Below, in pieces: positions 49,401 to 59,800 of a DNA stretch of 64,000 nt. The translations under genes were made by a program, and so were the position numbers. The notes beneath the pieces were generated by a model. That model worked only from the letters and a program-made list of their open reading frames with translations, ran no database searches and had not been told where the DNA came from. Location of the stretch: NCBI GenBank assembly GCA_030062745.1, contig CP099839.1:37900816-37964815 (forward strand), in the 5' to 3' direction. Each line of letters begins with the position of its first letter. Position 1 is the first letter of the stretch. Origin of the DNA: Capitulum mitella. Lineage: Eukaryota; Arthropoda; Thecostraca; Pollicipedomorpha; Pollicipedidae.

Positions 49401-52016
49401 TGATCGCTGTGTTCCTTATTTATTCTTTTTTTACAATGAAACATGCTTAAACCTCGCAGTAACTCTAAGCGCCAGGTGGAATGATTCACAAACTGTTAGT
49501 ATTCCTTTTTATTTAATATTTTCCAGCTTTTCAGACCTTCCTTTTTCAGCACATCCTTTTCGTCTCATTTTCCAGCAACAAACAGCAAATAAAAATAGTT
49601 ATCCATAATATCCGGTATCCGGCCGGAAATCCGGCCGGATATCCGGCACCCCGATCCGGCACATCCGGTATCAGGCCGGATATCCGGCACCACGATCCGG
49701 CATATCCGGTATCCGGCCGGATCGCACAAATCCCGATCCGGTGGGTCCCTGCTGCATGGTATCATTCCAAGCTGAAGAAAGTGAAAAAATACGAAATAAT
49801 ATAGTCACTCCATTCGTCGCTGACCGCCGTGACACTTGTCCGACTGGTTTCTGCTGGGATTCCCCAGAAACAAATTCAAAAAGGGCAATTTCCAAGGTTG
49901 AGGTATTTGGATCTTATGATGTCATCAGTAAATGCTAAATGAATAATCAACAAGATTACCAAATACCTAACCTAAATCAACCTAGCCTAACCTAACCTAA
50001 CCTAGCCTAACCTAACCTAACCTAATCTAATCTAATCTAATCTAACCTAACCTAACCTAATCTAACCAAATGCAACCTAACCTGTTTAGACATGCAACCT
50101 AACCTCTGTTACACACAGCCAAGTCCGATCGCACCCTTTATCGATCCGGGTCTCTAGCTTCCTATACCATGCTTCCGGCGCGGGGTTGCGTCTTCGGCCC
50201 AATATTACGCCCGTGAATGTCCCTTTATCAGCCTGTGGCCTCTAGTATCATTTATGATGGCGTCATCAAACGTTATGCCGTACAAAGGCGTCCGAGGAGC
50301 AAAGGCAGTATAAACACGACAGCACCGCCGTTTCCGGTCGCGTTTGCTTACAGTGAAATACAACTCCATTTCCTTTGGAAACCATACCAGAAGTGTCATC
50401 ATTTCTTTCTGGTATTCTAGGTGCAGGCCTCCCACTTCTCATATTTCAGAAAATCCGTGTAGTTACCAAGCCATACAAGCGTCAAAACATGCACAGTAAA
50501 AACGAGGCCAGTTGCAGATGTTGTCACCATCACCACCTCCTCAAAATAATGTCTTGAAGTGATTCAGCCACCCACCACCCAAATACCTCAGTCAATGCCA
50601 GGATAACAGTCTTGTCCAATATCCCATCACTGCACCAGTCCCGCTTCTGTCCGTATCTACTTCTATCACATGATCCTTGTTCCCATCCTTTCTGCCCCTC
50701 CCCCTTGCAGTCCCATCCCAATCTACTCCTTGTCTCATTACAGTCCCCTTTCCTCGGTCCTATTCCACATTGTTTGCAAGAGGGATGAGACTGGGAGAAG
50801 GAGATGTGCAAAGAGGGAACAAGGATCATGGGATAGAACCAAATACACACTGGAACAGAACTGGTGCAATGATGGGATATTGGATGGGACCATTATCCCA
50901 GCACTGACCAGGGTATTTCATCACCTTCCACAGAACAAGGGAGCCTTTAACAACCCAGCTCTATTTATCTGGAGAACCAGCCACACAATTTGGCCCTTCA
51001 AACACCAGTTGATAGCCCCATCCCCATTACTTGTCCCTGTCCCATCCCCACTTCCTTACTTATCCCTTTCCAAGCCCAGTCCTTTTTCATCATTCTGTCC
51101 TAATACCCTTCCAAGCCCATTCCATTAGTCCTCATTTCCCTCCTAACCTCTTCCAGGTCAGGTCCTCCATATCTCTGTACTGTCCCAGTTCCCTTGTCTG
51201 TCCCTGTTCCCTCTGAGACACTCATGCCCTTGTTCAGTCTCAATCTACCTCCCTGTCCCATTCCAGTATTGTGAGACAGCCACATTTTGACAGGTCTTTC
51301 AGTGATGTCATATTTTCTCTTGTCAACTGCCAATGCTTAAAAGCTGATGTTGATCTGTCTTGCAGAGATACTCCATGCTTTGAACTCTTGCAAGTTGTTG
51401 AGGTGGTGGATGGATGAATCACTTCAAGAGATTATTTTGGGAAGGTGGTGATGGTGACAAGGCACTAAATGCCTCTGACTGGGTTATTTTTTAAATGTGC
51501 ATCTTTTGGTACCCATATGGCTTGGTAACTACATGGATTTTTCCAGTCATGAGAAGCAGGAGGCCTATGCCTAGAATACCTTCTTTCTTTCATGGGATTT
51601 TTTACGTGTTCTTCTGCATCTTAAATATAGCAAAAGTGTCTGTAAAAAGATAAATATGTGAAGCATTGCAAACCTGATTCTGTCCACAAAACTTATAGAT
51701 GTAAAGGACTGCATTCTTCTCAGCTATCAGTGCTACCCAAAGAATACTTTTTAGGACACAATGAGGTGCTCCATTTCCATACTGCTTCAAACTCTTCAGG
51801 TGACAGCAAAGCCTCTAAAAATAACTGCATACAACTCCCAGTGGAGTCAAAGTATCTTTGTTAAGACATCCACATATGAACACAGATCTATAAAGTAAGG
51901 TGTAAAGACATCTATGTAAAAAACAAGGTGTAAAGACATCTATCATGACCTTTATACTTACCTTTCTCCTGTCCAGGAAAGAGTCTATTTAAAAGTTCTC
52001 TGTTACTCTCATCCAT
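37461..52016 (-). CDS. COG8: Conserved oligomeric Golgi complex subunit 8 (COG8), 11 coding exons
   Basis: COG8 (Dor1 family) belongs to lobe B of the COG tether, which captures retrograde vesicles at the Golgi. Minus-strand exons: 52016-51962 (ATG), 47448-47380, 45909-45785, 45180-44905, 44470-44368, 44111-44001, 43390-43233, 42808-42520, 41930-41745, 38575-38411, 38017-37461 (TAG). All junctions are AG/GT and all phases agree. Conserved words include [66 protein letters not shown] (across a junction), [19 protein letters not shown] and [12 protein letters not shown]. The predicted length is about 695 residues against roughly 610 in human; the excess is a low-complexity acidic, Ala/Pro-rich tail. 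Exon 8 has one extra base at 42686-42687, and exon 11 changes frame near 37800-37830. Intron 1 is 4.5 kb and full of repeats. Several splice junctions are tandemly duplicated into the introns. Confidence 0.93.
39170..40340 (-). repeat. 31-bp minisatellite derived from the COG8 exon 9 / intron 9 donor junction
   Basis: About 37 head-to-tail units of roughly 31 bp fill intron 9 next to exon 9. On the minus strand a unit is the last 15 bases of exon 9, GACCTCTACCACACG, followed by 16 intronic bases, GTACGGACGGGTTATA. The first unit is the real exon end itself (41759-41745) plus the intron start. A Tc1 element at 40342-41726 separates it from the rest. Many units keep the GT of the donor; others have GC or TT there. 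Some units are shortened. Confidence 0.92.
40342..41726 (+). mobile_element. Tc1-family DNA transposon, inserted in the minisatellite
   Basis: A 1385-bp element is flanked by TA on both sides (40340-40341 and 41727-41728). Its terminal inverted repeats are about 25 bp; the left one starts CACCCTTGTGCAA and the right one ends with the complement. They differ at only a few positions. It interrupts a single minisatellite unit at that unit's TATA word, which shows that the array is older than the insertion. The short TIRs and the DD34E transposase place it in the Tc1/mariner superfamily, Tc1-like. Confidence 0.95.
40601..41586 (+). pseudogene. Tc1-like DD34E transposase, inactivated
   Basis: Frame pieces encode the N-terminal helix-turn-helix ([18 protein letters not shown]) and a GRKRK linker. 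The catalytic domain follows: first Asp in MFSDKSHFF, second Asp in FQQDLAPCH, and Glu in [11 protein letters not shown], 34 residues after the second Asp. The expected start codon is ATA at 40601. The frame breaks three times: a lost A in the A run at 40951-40956, an extra base near 41041, and an off-length T run at 41359-41366. The stop is at 41584. Two of the three breaks are in homopolymers, so some could be sequencing errors, but the missing start codon suggests a truly dead copy. Confidence 0.9.
42801..42935 (-). repeat. Duplicated COG8 exon 8 acceptor, three degenerate copies
   Basis: The exon 8 start, read on the plus strand as GTTCAGAAACTGGTCCACCT, reappears at about 42860 (GTTCGGAAACTGGTCCACCT) and, decayed, at about 42920. 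Spacing is 60-68 bp. Each copy carries the first exon bases plus adjacent intron; the middle copy retains an AG at the acceptor position. Confidence 0.8.
43379..43850 (-). repeat. 31-bp minisatellite derived from the COG8 intron 6 / exon 7 acceptor junction
   Basis: About 15 units of roughly 31 bp lie in intron 6 directly upstream of exon 7 (exon start 43390). On the minus strand a unit is about twenty intronic bases ending GTGCCGACAG followed by the first bases of exon 7, CGTACCACCAC. The real junction is the proximal unit. Units diverge moderately and a few are truncated. Many keep the AG, so they look like repeated acceptor sites. Confidence 0.9.
45160..45250 (-). repeat. Duplicated COG8 exon 4 acceptor region
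   Basis: Exonic GTGGTCCAGCCGCTCCTCCA (plus strand, from 45151) recurs as ATGGTCCAGCCGTCCCTCCA at about 45227-45246 inside intron 3. The copy is about 75 bp further out than the exon itself. Confidence 0.75.
45658..45795 (-). repeat. Six tandem copies of the COG8 exon 3 splice donor (21-22 bp unit)
   Basis: Exon 3 ends GAG (45785) and is followed by GTGAGTGACCGTGC. This GAG/GTGAGTGACC donor repeats about six times at 21-22 bp spacing, alternating between GCCGTG and GCTGCGG linkers. Every copy keeps a near-consensus GTGAGT. Use of a 21-bp-spaced donor would keep frame and add seven residues per unit (VSDRAVE type). Confidence 0.92.
46780..47280. repeat. Minisatellite of about 45-50 bp in COG8 intron 2
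   Basis: Degenerate units contain CTGGACCACATGACCAGC, then CTGAGACTGGACAGCTG. About eleven copies lie head to tail. Each unit has an E-box-like CACATG or CACGTG. I found no match to a nearby exon end, unlike the other COG8 arrays. Confidence 0.85.
47721..49751. mobile_element. Putative non-autonomous hAT-like element in COG8 intron 1
   Basis: Opposed clusters of CCGGATATCC-type words lie at 47730-47840 and 49607-49745. The ends match as imperfect inverted repeats: GAGGATGCACCGGAT on the left, and the complement of CAGGGACCCACCGGAT on the right. CTGCAT flanks both sides, compatible with part of an 8-bp target duplication. No transposase is readable inside; the core holds ordinary AT-rich sequence with scattered TGACC words. 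The superfamily call rests on end structure only. Confidence 0.45.
49963..50107 (-). repeat. Interstitial arthropod telomere-type repeat (TTAGG/CCTAA)
   Basis: CCTAA units run nearly head to tail with scattered TCTAA and GCCTAA variants, then decay after about 50060. TTAGG is the ancestral arthropod telomere repeat. Here it lies inside COG8 intron 1, so it is interstitial rather than a chromosome end. Confidence 0.85.
50385..51600. repeat. Second diverged inverted repeat (foldback) in COG8 intron 1
   Basis: The left arm, about 50385-50700, pairs in reverse complement with about 50810-50930 (inner part, around GGGAACAAGGATCATG) and about 51395-51600 (outer part, around GGCTTGGTAACTACA and GAATCACTTCAAGA). 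The right arm is interrupted by about 460 bp of CT-rich sequence (about 50935-51390) absent from the left arm. Confidence 0.75.
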
Positions 52017-53806
52017 TATAACCATTTTTGCTTGCTAAACTTAGCTATCTTGAACCTGCATTCCTGTAAAAACATGTTTCCATTACTGTCAAGCAAAAAT
52101 ATATCTCTGAATGCGGCTTCGAACTGGATAAGGCAAAATGGGGCCAACTCAGCATGCATTAATATCTTTGAAGTTGGGAAGAGGATGGAACAATTCGAGG
52201 ACGTTGACACGTGATACGTTCGTAACAACTGCCTGAGACTTATGACATGAGAAGCAATGGCGTTCAGAATTATTTTCCCCAAAAAAGTCGAAAGCGAACC
52301 TTCCAGTTCCCAGCTCCCATCCAAGGCCTTAAATCCCTCACTTATAGCAACCTGGAGCCCCACGAATAGGTGGCGTTGACGTTCACTTTCCGAACTGCAG
52401 TATTATTTTTTTGTTTGTTGTGGGTTAGGACGCACAGCCTCTTGGGCTCAAGCGTCCGTGTCTTAAGTCAAGTCTTGTGTCCCGTCGGGCGTCAGTCAGT
52501 CGTCTGCCCGAACTGCAGTAGTCCAACGTAAGCAAAGCTATATGTCATGTCTGCGCTACATTAGCTCCCAAAAATAAACGAATGTTGCTGCCATATTAGA
52601 AGTAAATAAATGATACCGAATCACATCTTGGAGAAACCTTCGCATTAAGCCTCCATGTTCCTATTTTTGAACAATCTCAATGATTTCAGTGCTAAAAAAC
52701 AAATTTAACGTGGAAAAGCCTGAGCTCTCACGGCGGTCAACCCACGATGAAATGAATGGACGACAATGAATACCAGGATAATGGCAAACCTTGGTTACCA
52801 CAACTAGCTAAGCCTCCCGATCACCGCCCTGTGACTGAAAGACCCAGGGGCCGCAGGATCGATGGCTGTCCCGCCAGCTGCAGAAGTGTCAACGAATAAC
52901 CTATGCTCTTTAGAATGTTGATGCGAATTTAAAATATGCATGGGAGGCCAGAAATCAACGTGTGTTTGAAGCCAATGAAACGTTTTTTTTTCGCCCTCCT
53001 CAAATCCAAGACTGGAGATTTCCAAGAATTACTGAGGGAGGGGGTCCACATAGGACTTCACGACAGTTTTTCCAGTCGTAGCCAAAGGCCGGATGTTAAA
53101 ATCCCTGAATATGGAGAATCCGGATCTCCTCAGCCCCCTCCCCCTACCGAATCGCCAGCCATGCTCCAACCGTCCAGCTAGATTTGCCAGTGAGCTCGGT
53201 TTGAGGAGATTTTTGGCTGTGGGGTTGATGAATGGGACTGGCGTGACTCCCCCCCCCCCGCCCGCCTTTTTTCCTGCACCCGGATCCATCAAGTCGCGGA
53301 TCGACAGTCGGAATCATTTATTTCAACTGCCAAAAAAGCAAAGAGCTGTCATTTTGTATTACAAATCCCATATCAACAAGTTTCAGGAGCTTTGGACAAT
53401 CGCATACGCGATAAACTAAAATAACCACAACCATGGTATCTAATCGTATGCACCGCCAATGGAATACGACACAATGGTCCGCGAAAATTCCAGAGAGCAG
53501 GACGGGTAGGCAGTATGTCATTCCGTGCCATCGTCACAGCAGGACCATCAGCTGGTGCAAACGGCAGCAGCCCCACGCAGAGGCCGCACTTCACACGTCA
53601 TCGCCACAAGTTCGGACACAGCTGTTTGATTCTATTGTCTGAATTAAGTTATGCGATTGTAGTCAGAAAACATCTGCCAAGCCGTGATGGAACGCAGGTT
53701 TCCCAAACGTGCTTTGGCATTCCGCAAAGTGACGATATTCAAACACGGTTTCTGCACGGTTCCGTCCGCCGTCAATCGGTGACGTCATCTCCATACACGG
53801 GTGACG
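52017..53806. other. Spacer between P5CS stop and COG8 start
   Basis: This 1.8-kb interval should contain the P5CS 3' UTR and COG8 promoter and 5' UTR, both read on the minus strand. An AATAAA word on the minus strand lies at about 53313-53318. No other gene is supported. A C run of ten lies at about 53251-53260. Confidence 0.4.
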
Positions 53807-53809
53807 TCA
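53780..53809. promoter_or_regulatory. Two perfect CRE palindromes at the P5CS stop codon
   Basis: TGACGTCA occurs at 53780-53787 and 53802-53809. The second overlaps the P5CS TGA stop (53809-53807). The pair resembles the pair at 13269-13300, but function here is unknown. Confidence 0.35.
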
Positions 53810-56800
53810 TTCCAGAACGGACTCGATCTTGGCGGGACCGCCGCAGGCCGAGCCTGCCGGCTCCGCCTCCAGCTGCAGCGGCTCGTGCACGAAAGTGTTG
53901 CGGCCAGTCTTGAAGTCCTCGACCGTGTTGCCGGAGCCGTGCAGCACCCACTTGGTGGTGAGCAGGCCCTCCACGCCGACTGGGCCGCGCGCGTGGATCC
54001 GGCCCGTGCTGATGCCCACCTCAGCGCCCAGCCCGAACCGGTAAGCCGTCGGCGAAGCGCGTGCTGGCGTTGTGGAAGACGCAGGCGCTGTCGACGCCTT
54101 CCAGGAAGCGGGCCGCCTCGGCCGCGTTCTCGGTCACGATCGCGTCGGTGTGGGCCGAGCCGTGCTGGTGAATGTGCTCTATGGCGTCGGCGGTATCGTC
54201 TACCATCTCGATGCAGCACTCGAGGTCGCCGTACTCGGCGCGCAGCGAACCGGCCAGCGGCGGCCCGAACGTCAGCTGCGCGTGCAGCCGTGGCCCCGAG
54301 TGCAGTTTCACGCCGTTCGACTGCAGCAGGTGGCAGATGGTGTCGAACAGATTGGGCACCTTCATCAGGTCTTTGTGCAGCAGCAGCGTCTCCATGGCGT
54401 TGCAGGCCGCCGGGTAGTCGCACTTGCTGTCTTTCACTGCAAAGAGGACACGCAAGATACGTTTTAAAGAGCATTACGGATTATGCTGCCTGGATTTCAA
54501 CAAGATTTCGTTGATCGCGATCACAGCTGTATTAATCTCGTAGTGCCTTGACTGTACCAAACAACAATCGTCGTTGGAGTACACTGGCGTATGCATTACG
54601 ATGACGTCTAATGCATGCACATACGTACACCCGGACACGTAGCCAGGATTTTCCTCACGGGGGGGGGGGCAAATGTGAAATTTCGTCACATGCCACCATC
54701 ATATGGCGAAATGTATTGGCAAAACAGCAATTTTATGTAACTTACCTCGTATTTAACGCACAGGAAAACATACAATATTTGCTGTTGCAACATATATATA
54801 ATCACTATTTTGTATTCGTGCGAAACCGCCGTATATTTAGTGAGGACCGCTTAGCTCAGGGGGGCCATGGCCCCCATGGCCCCCCCCTCTCATTGGCTAC
54901 GTCCCTGCGTACACCACACAATTTAGTTTTGTGTCGTACCGATCTGCATGGCCTTCTCCATGTCGGCATCCTTGTCGATGTAAACGTGACAGACTCCTTC
55001 GCTATGTCCGAGCACGGGGATGTGCCGGCTCTGGCTCTGAATGTGGCGCACCAGCTCGCCGCTGCCGCGCGGGATCACCAGGTCGATGCAGTCGTCCATC
55101 TGCAGCAGGTCACTGATCTCCTCCCTGCCGCTGACCTGGGATCAAACCGGCGTTGTCAGGTACAGCCATCTCCGACAGGTCATTGATCTCCTCCCGGCCG
55201 CTATCCTGGGGTCAGAGAGGGGTTATCATGAGGCCTTCTCCATGTCTGAAGCACGGCACCGGTTACCTGCTGAGGACTCGCTGATACCTGCTGAGAGATA
55301 CCAGCCCGCCATCACTGACTGCAAACCCACGGACACGGCGACAGATCTCCAGCTTAAACAAATGATCGCACAAGAAAAGCAGACACGGGCTCTGCCGGCC
55401 TCAGGACGCCGTCGCCGTCCGCGGAGCAGACGAAGCAGATATGCGGCGGCGGTACGTACCAGACCGACGGCGCTGGTGGCTCCGACGGTGGACAGCGCCT
55501 CCTTGACCAGGGTCATCAGGAACTCGTTGCTGTGCCTGGCTTCCCGGCCTCCCTTCAGCAGCAGACCGTTGCCGGTGCTGATGGCCAGTGAAGCCACCTG
55601 CCGGATGGCGCGGCTGCAGTGTCACCGCCGTCCAACAATTCAGTACGATGGTCCGTCTGTGTGCCGTTCTTACAACACTTCCATTACGACCAAATGTGAT
55701 CTGAGGCTCTCAGAATCGATCATTGCTCGGCGCAAATAAAGGATAACTGAGGCACTAATCATCACAGCTTAACATGTTTCTTCGCACTGCGCTACGGCAA
55801 AATGAACTCTGAGCTTCTCAGAATGCAGTTCACAGTACTACTCAAGGCTAACAGGGCGACTAGTGACAATCGCTCAGGGCTTTTTCTCGAAAGCGGCTGA
55901 CAATACAACAATGCATTTGGACTGGCTGGCCTGCAAAATCCAAAACCTCCAGATATTCCCTCAGCCGCCCGGCGGCCGGTTCGTCCACGCCCACCGAGCG
56001 GCGGCGGCGGCGGCCGGGCGCTCACCTGCGGCAGACAGTCGGGCCGCGACTCAAAGATGACCATCAGCACGCCCAGCGGCACGGTCACCTGGCGCAGCTC
56101 CATGCCGGCCGCCAGCTGGGTGCGGCGCAGCACGCGGCCCAGCTGGCGGCGGCCGTCGGCCGCGATCTGACGCAGCCCGCTGGCCAGGTCGGCCAGCTTC
56201 TCGGGCGTCAGCCGCAGCCGCGACTGCAGCGCCGGCGGCAGCCGCTCCTTGGCCGCCTCGCGCAGGTCCTTGTCGTTGGCGGCCAGGATGTCCTGGCAGC
56301 GGGTCTCCAGCAGGCCGGCCAGCGTGGTGATGACGCCGGCGCGCTCCTGCCAGCTCAGCGACTGCAGCACCCGGCTGCCGCGCCGCGCTGCCGGCCACAC
56401 GGGCCCGTCAGACGGCCGCCCAGACGGCTGGACGTGACGTCACAACAGTCGGAGCGGCACACAATCGAACCGAAACCAGAAAAACCCTCTCTCTCTGATG
56501 AGGACGGCTAACCAGTTTTGACGTTTCTTGAGTTTCGACAAGGTCTGGTGCGGAAGATCAGCTGGAGAAGGGCAGAGCTCCCAGCACAAAAAAAAATCAA
56601 CGGCCTACTTTTGTGGCAACCTCATCAATCGTTTTCAGTGCACCTCTGTACAGGCGTAATTTTACCAACAAATGGGCACAAAACAGCGAGCGCGACTATC
56701 ACCGGACGGCGCATGCCATAAAGACACTGACGAAAAACTCACCGCCCTTGGCCAGAACCTCGACGGCCGCGCCTCCGGGGTTCTGCTTGGCGATGAAGGT

Positions 56801-59800
56801 GCCGACGCGGCGGCCGGCCACGATATCCTTGATGGCCTTGTCCTGCAGGCCGTTGCAGATGACGACCGAGACGCCGTGGTCCAGCGCCCAGGTGGCCGCC
56901 TTCGCCTTGGAGTCCATGCCGCCGGTGCCGACACGCGACTTGCCGCCGAACTGCACCTCGTCGCCGGCGACGCTGGGCACGTAGGTGTCGATGAGGCGGG
57001 CGCCGTCCTGGTCCGGCGGGCGCGTGTACAGGCCGTCCACGTCCGTCATCAGGATCAGCAGGTCGGCGTGGATGTGCGCCGCCAGCCGCGCCGCCAGGCT
57101 GTCGTTGTCCTTGACGCTGATCACCTGGAACGCAGGGCCCTGTCAGTCGACCTGAACTGTGTGTGGGGGGGAGCATTGAGAATGCTCCTTAGCAACGGGA
57201 GAGCTTGCGGGTATCATCGGGCGTGGAAAGCCAATAGTGTGTCTGTTATTTGGCATGAATGTTGTTCAAATGTGATGCAGAGCATCTGGTCCAGGCATTC
57301 GGCATGCACTGATTTCATGGCGATGAAAGTTATGGTAATATATTTTTCGGTTAATACTGTTGGCCGCGAGGAAGTTTGTTCATCTTAAGGGAGGCGCCAA
57401 TAAAATGCCGCTATGTTCACCATCAGTGACAATCTTGATAAAATAAAAGGAAGAATAGATACCTTGGAGGTGTTGTCTGGTGATGTGGCAAGTAAAAAGA
57501 TCATGTACAGCACAGAGGGAAAGCGAAGGTCGCGCATGCTGACACTGAAATTGCATGTTAAATGCATGTTGGATACAGACTATAGAAGAACGTCGGGCTC
57601 GTTAGGTCACATAATGAGGCTGTCGGCTGCTGCTGCTGCTATCGCTGTAAACAAGAAGGGCGCATACTTCCGTCACCCATGCTGATCTAGACACAAGACT
57701 GCAGTTCAAACCGCCACCACCGAGTAAACCTAGTCTATATTCAGGAGAATGTGAAACTGTCGCGAAAATACAACATCATTATCACGCCAGCACTGGGGAC
57801 CACAATTTTGCAGAGTAGTCACCAATGACCAAGCGATGAATTTGAACGCCAAAACGAAACGTACTTAATAGCACTATATTTAACATTGCTATGTTTTTCC
57901 TCATAGCGGAACTGAGCAAGGCTTGTACTACGCGTGGCTAAGAAATCCGGATACGATTTCCTCAGCCCGGCACTGTGATGGCGCTAATGAATCCGGCGTT
58001 AGTTCGGGTGCAGTAAGGTTTGCGTTATAACCACAAACAGGTGGGAACCATAACCATTCATTAGAGAGGAAGCCACAATAATACAGCCGGTGAGCGTTCG
58101 GATGTGTTTTGGGACTGCGTCCATTTAATACATTTGTTTACGTATGTTCATGAGACTATTTAATCTCGTGAGAACTTTGGGGCACATTAGGGTCCTTTTT
58201 TCGCACCACGCGCCATTTCCAAAATCCTAGCTCCATGCTTGCATTGCAGCACCATGGTTATCAGTCAGCTGCAAGGAAACAACAGTCACTAGAGCGGGCC
58301 TTCAGAGTTTTGCCGTAATATTACTCGACAGAGGGATAATCTAAACATCCGAACGTCAGGTCAGAACGCCTTCACCGCTCCCTTTCTACGTCTCCCGGCA
58401 TGCCTCTTTATTTTAAGGTTATATGGCAACAGATAATATGAGGCCCAAGGATCCATTGATGAAGGTTCCTATTCAACGGATTCGTGGAATATACTGCCCC
58501 TGTCATGCATGTCCTAACTATGTCTCGTAAACAGCCGATGGAGGCATAAACCAGCATTCTAACGCCAGGTCGAACGGCCACCACCACGCATCTTCTGCGC
58601 TCCCGAACATGCCTCCTGCTCTAAGGGTCCAAGACTGCGGTTAGGGGGGCTCGAACACAAGACTGGAACTGATGTCGCCGCCTGCACTCACTGGGCCCTT
58701 GTTTTGGTGCAGATGGTGACGCTGAAAAGAGAATACGGTAAACAGCGACTGCCTCGGCAGTCTGGACCTCAGGAGCTCGCCAAACGACATAGTCGCATGC
58801 GGATCAGCAAACAAACCGACTTCTAGTCTCGACGTCATGTACGACCAGGCGTGGAAACACAACGGAACTGGTGAATAAAACAACGCAAGAAAACGGGACT
58901 GCACAACCGCACAAAGTTTCTGATGGGAGACATTTTCCTCGCATTATCAAAGTAATCTGTAAAAGCGTTGGCGCTCCAGAGCCATCAGCAGAAAAGTTAT
59001 GAGGAGTAACCAAAGCAAAATACGAACCTGACGTGCGGCAAATGACCTGGTGCGATGGGCTCATAAAGTACCTGCTCTACGGTATTCCTTACGGGTTTCA
59101 CACACACTCAAATAATCTAAGTGGATCTCGCATGCAAAGCCTGAGTACGGGCAGTAAGTGCTGACCTGAGCCCCTCACTCTCGTGAGAACCCCAGGGGTC
59201 AGGGCCGGAGACGGCGGTCGGGGAAGGAAACAGAGGGGGACTCACGCCGGCCAGGTCCTCGTCAATCTGGGGCGGCGGGGCCACCGCGTCGTTGGTGTTG
59301 ACGATCGGCACGATATTGAGCGAGATCAGCTCCGACATGGTCTCAAACAGGTTCTGTTTGATCTCTTCCGAGTAAAAGTCGGACCGCGTGATCAGGATCT
59401 GCAACAGACGGGGACGACACATTATGCGAAATGCGCTGTCTTTTGCACACGCAGTCTTCGGCACAGGAGTGCGTTCTGTGTGTCCAAAACATCCAGCATA
59501 CAGCTCATAAATAAATTCCAGAAAGCGATTAAATCAAGTGTTCAAGAAATGTTTGCACTCTAAACCAGATATGCTGATGGGCTACGAAAGAATAACCAGA
59601 ATAATTCTTAGCCTAGATTTCTTCGCCTTCTGCAAACTAAAACATCGTGGTCATCAACGAATGTTCCACATTGTGATTTCATACGCTTGAAAATCCCCTA
59701 GTCGGAAACCCGTAGAACGCGCAAAAAATAGGACATGTTTGTCATCACTGTTTTCAGCACGGTGGGCTGTTTGCGTGTAGCCTTCCCATAGTGCGCAAGC

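Noticed and set aside
42686-54044. Programmed +1 frameshifting in COG8 and P5CS
   Set aside because: The sites share no slippery codon or following stop context, and neither gene family is known to use frameshifting; single-base assembly errors are simpler.
58640-58670. tRNA-like TTCGA word on the minus strand
   Set aside because: The flanking bases do not form a T-arm stem and no acceptor or anticodon stem can be drawn.
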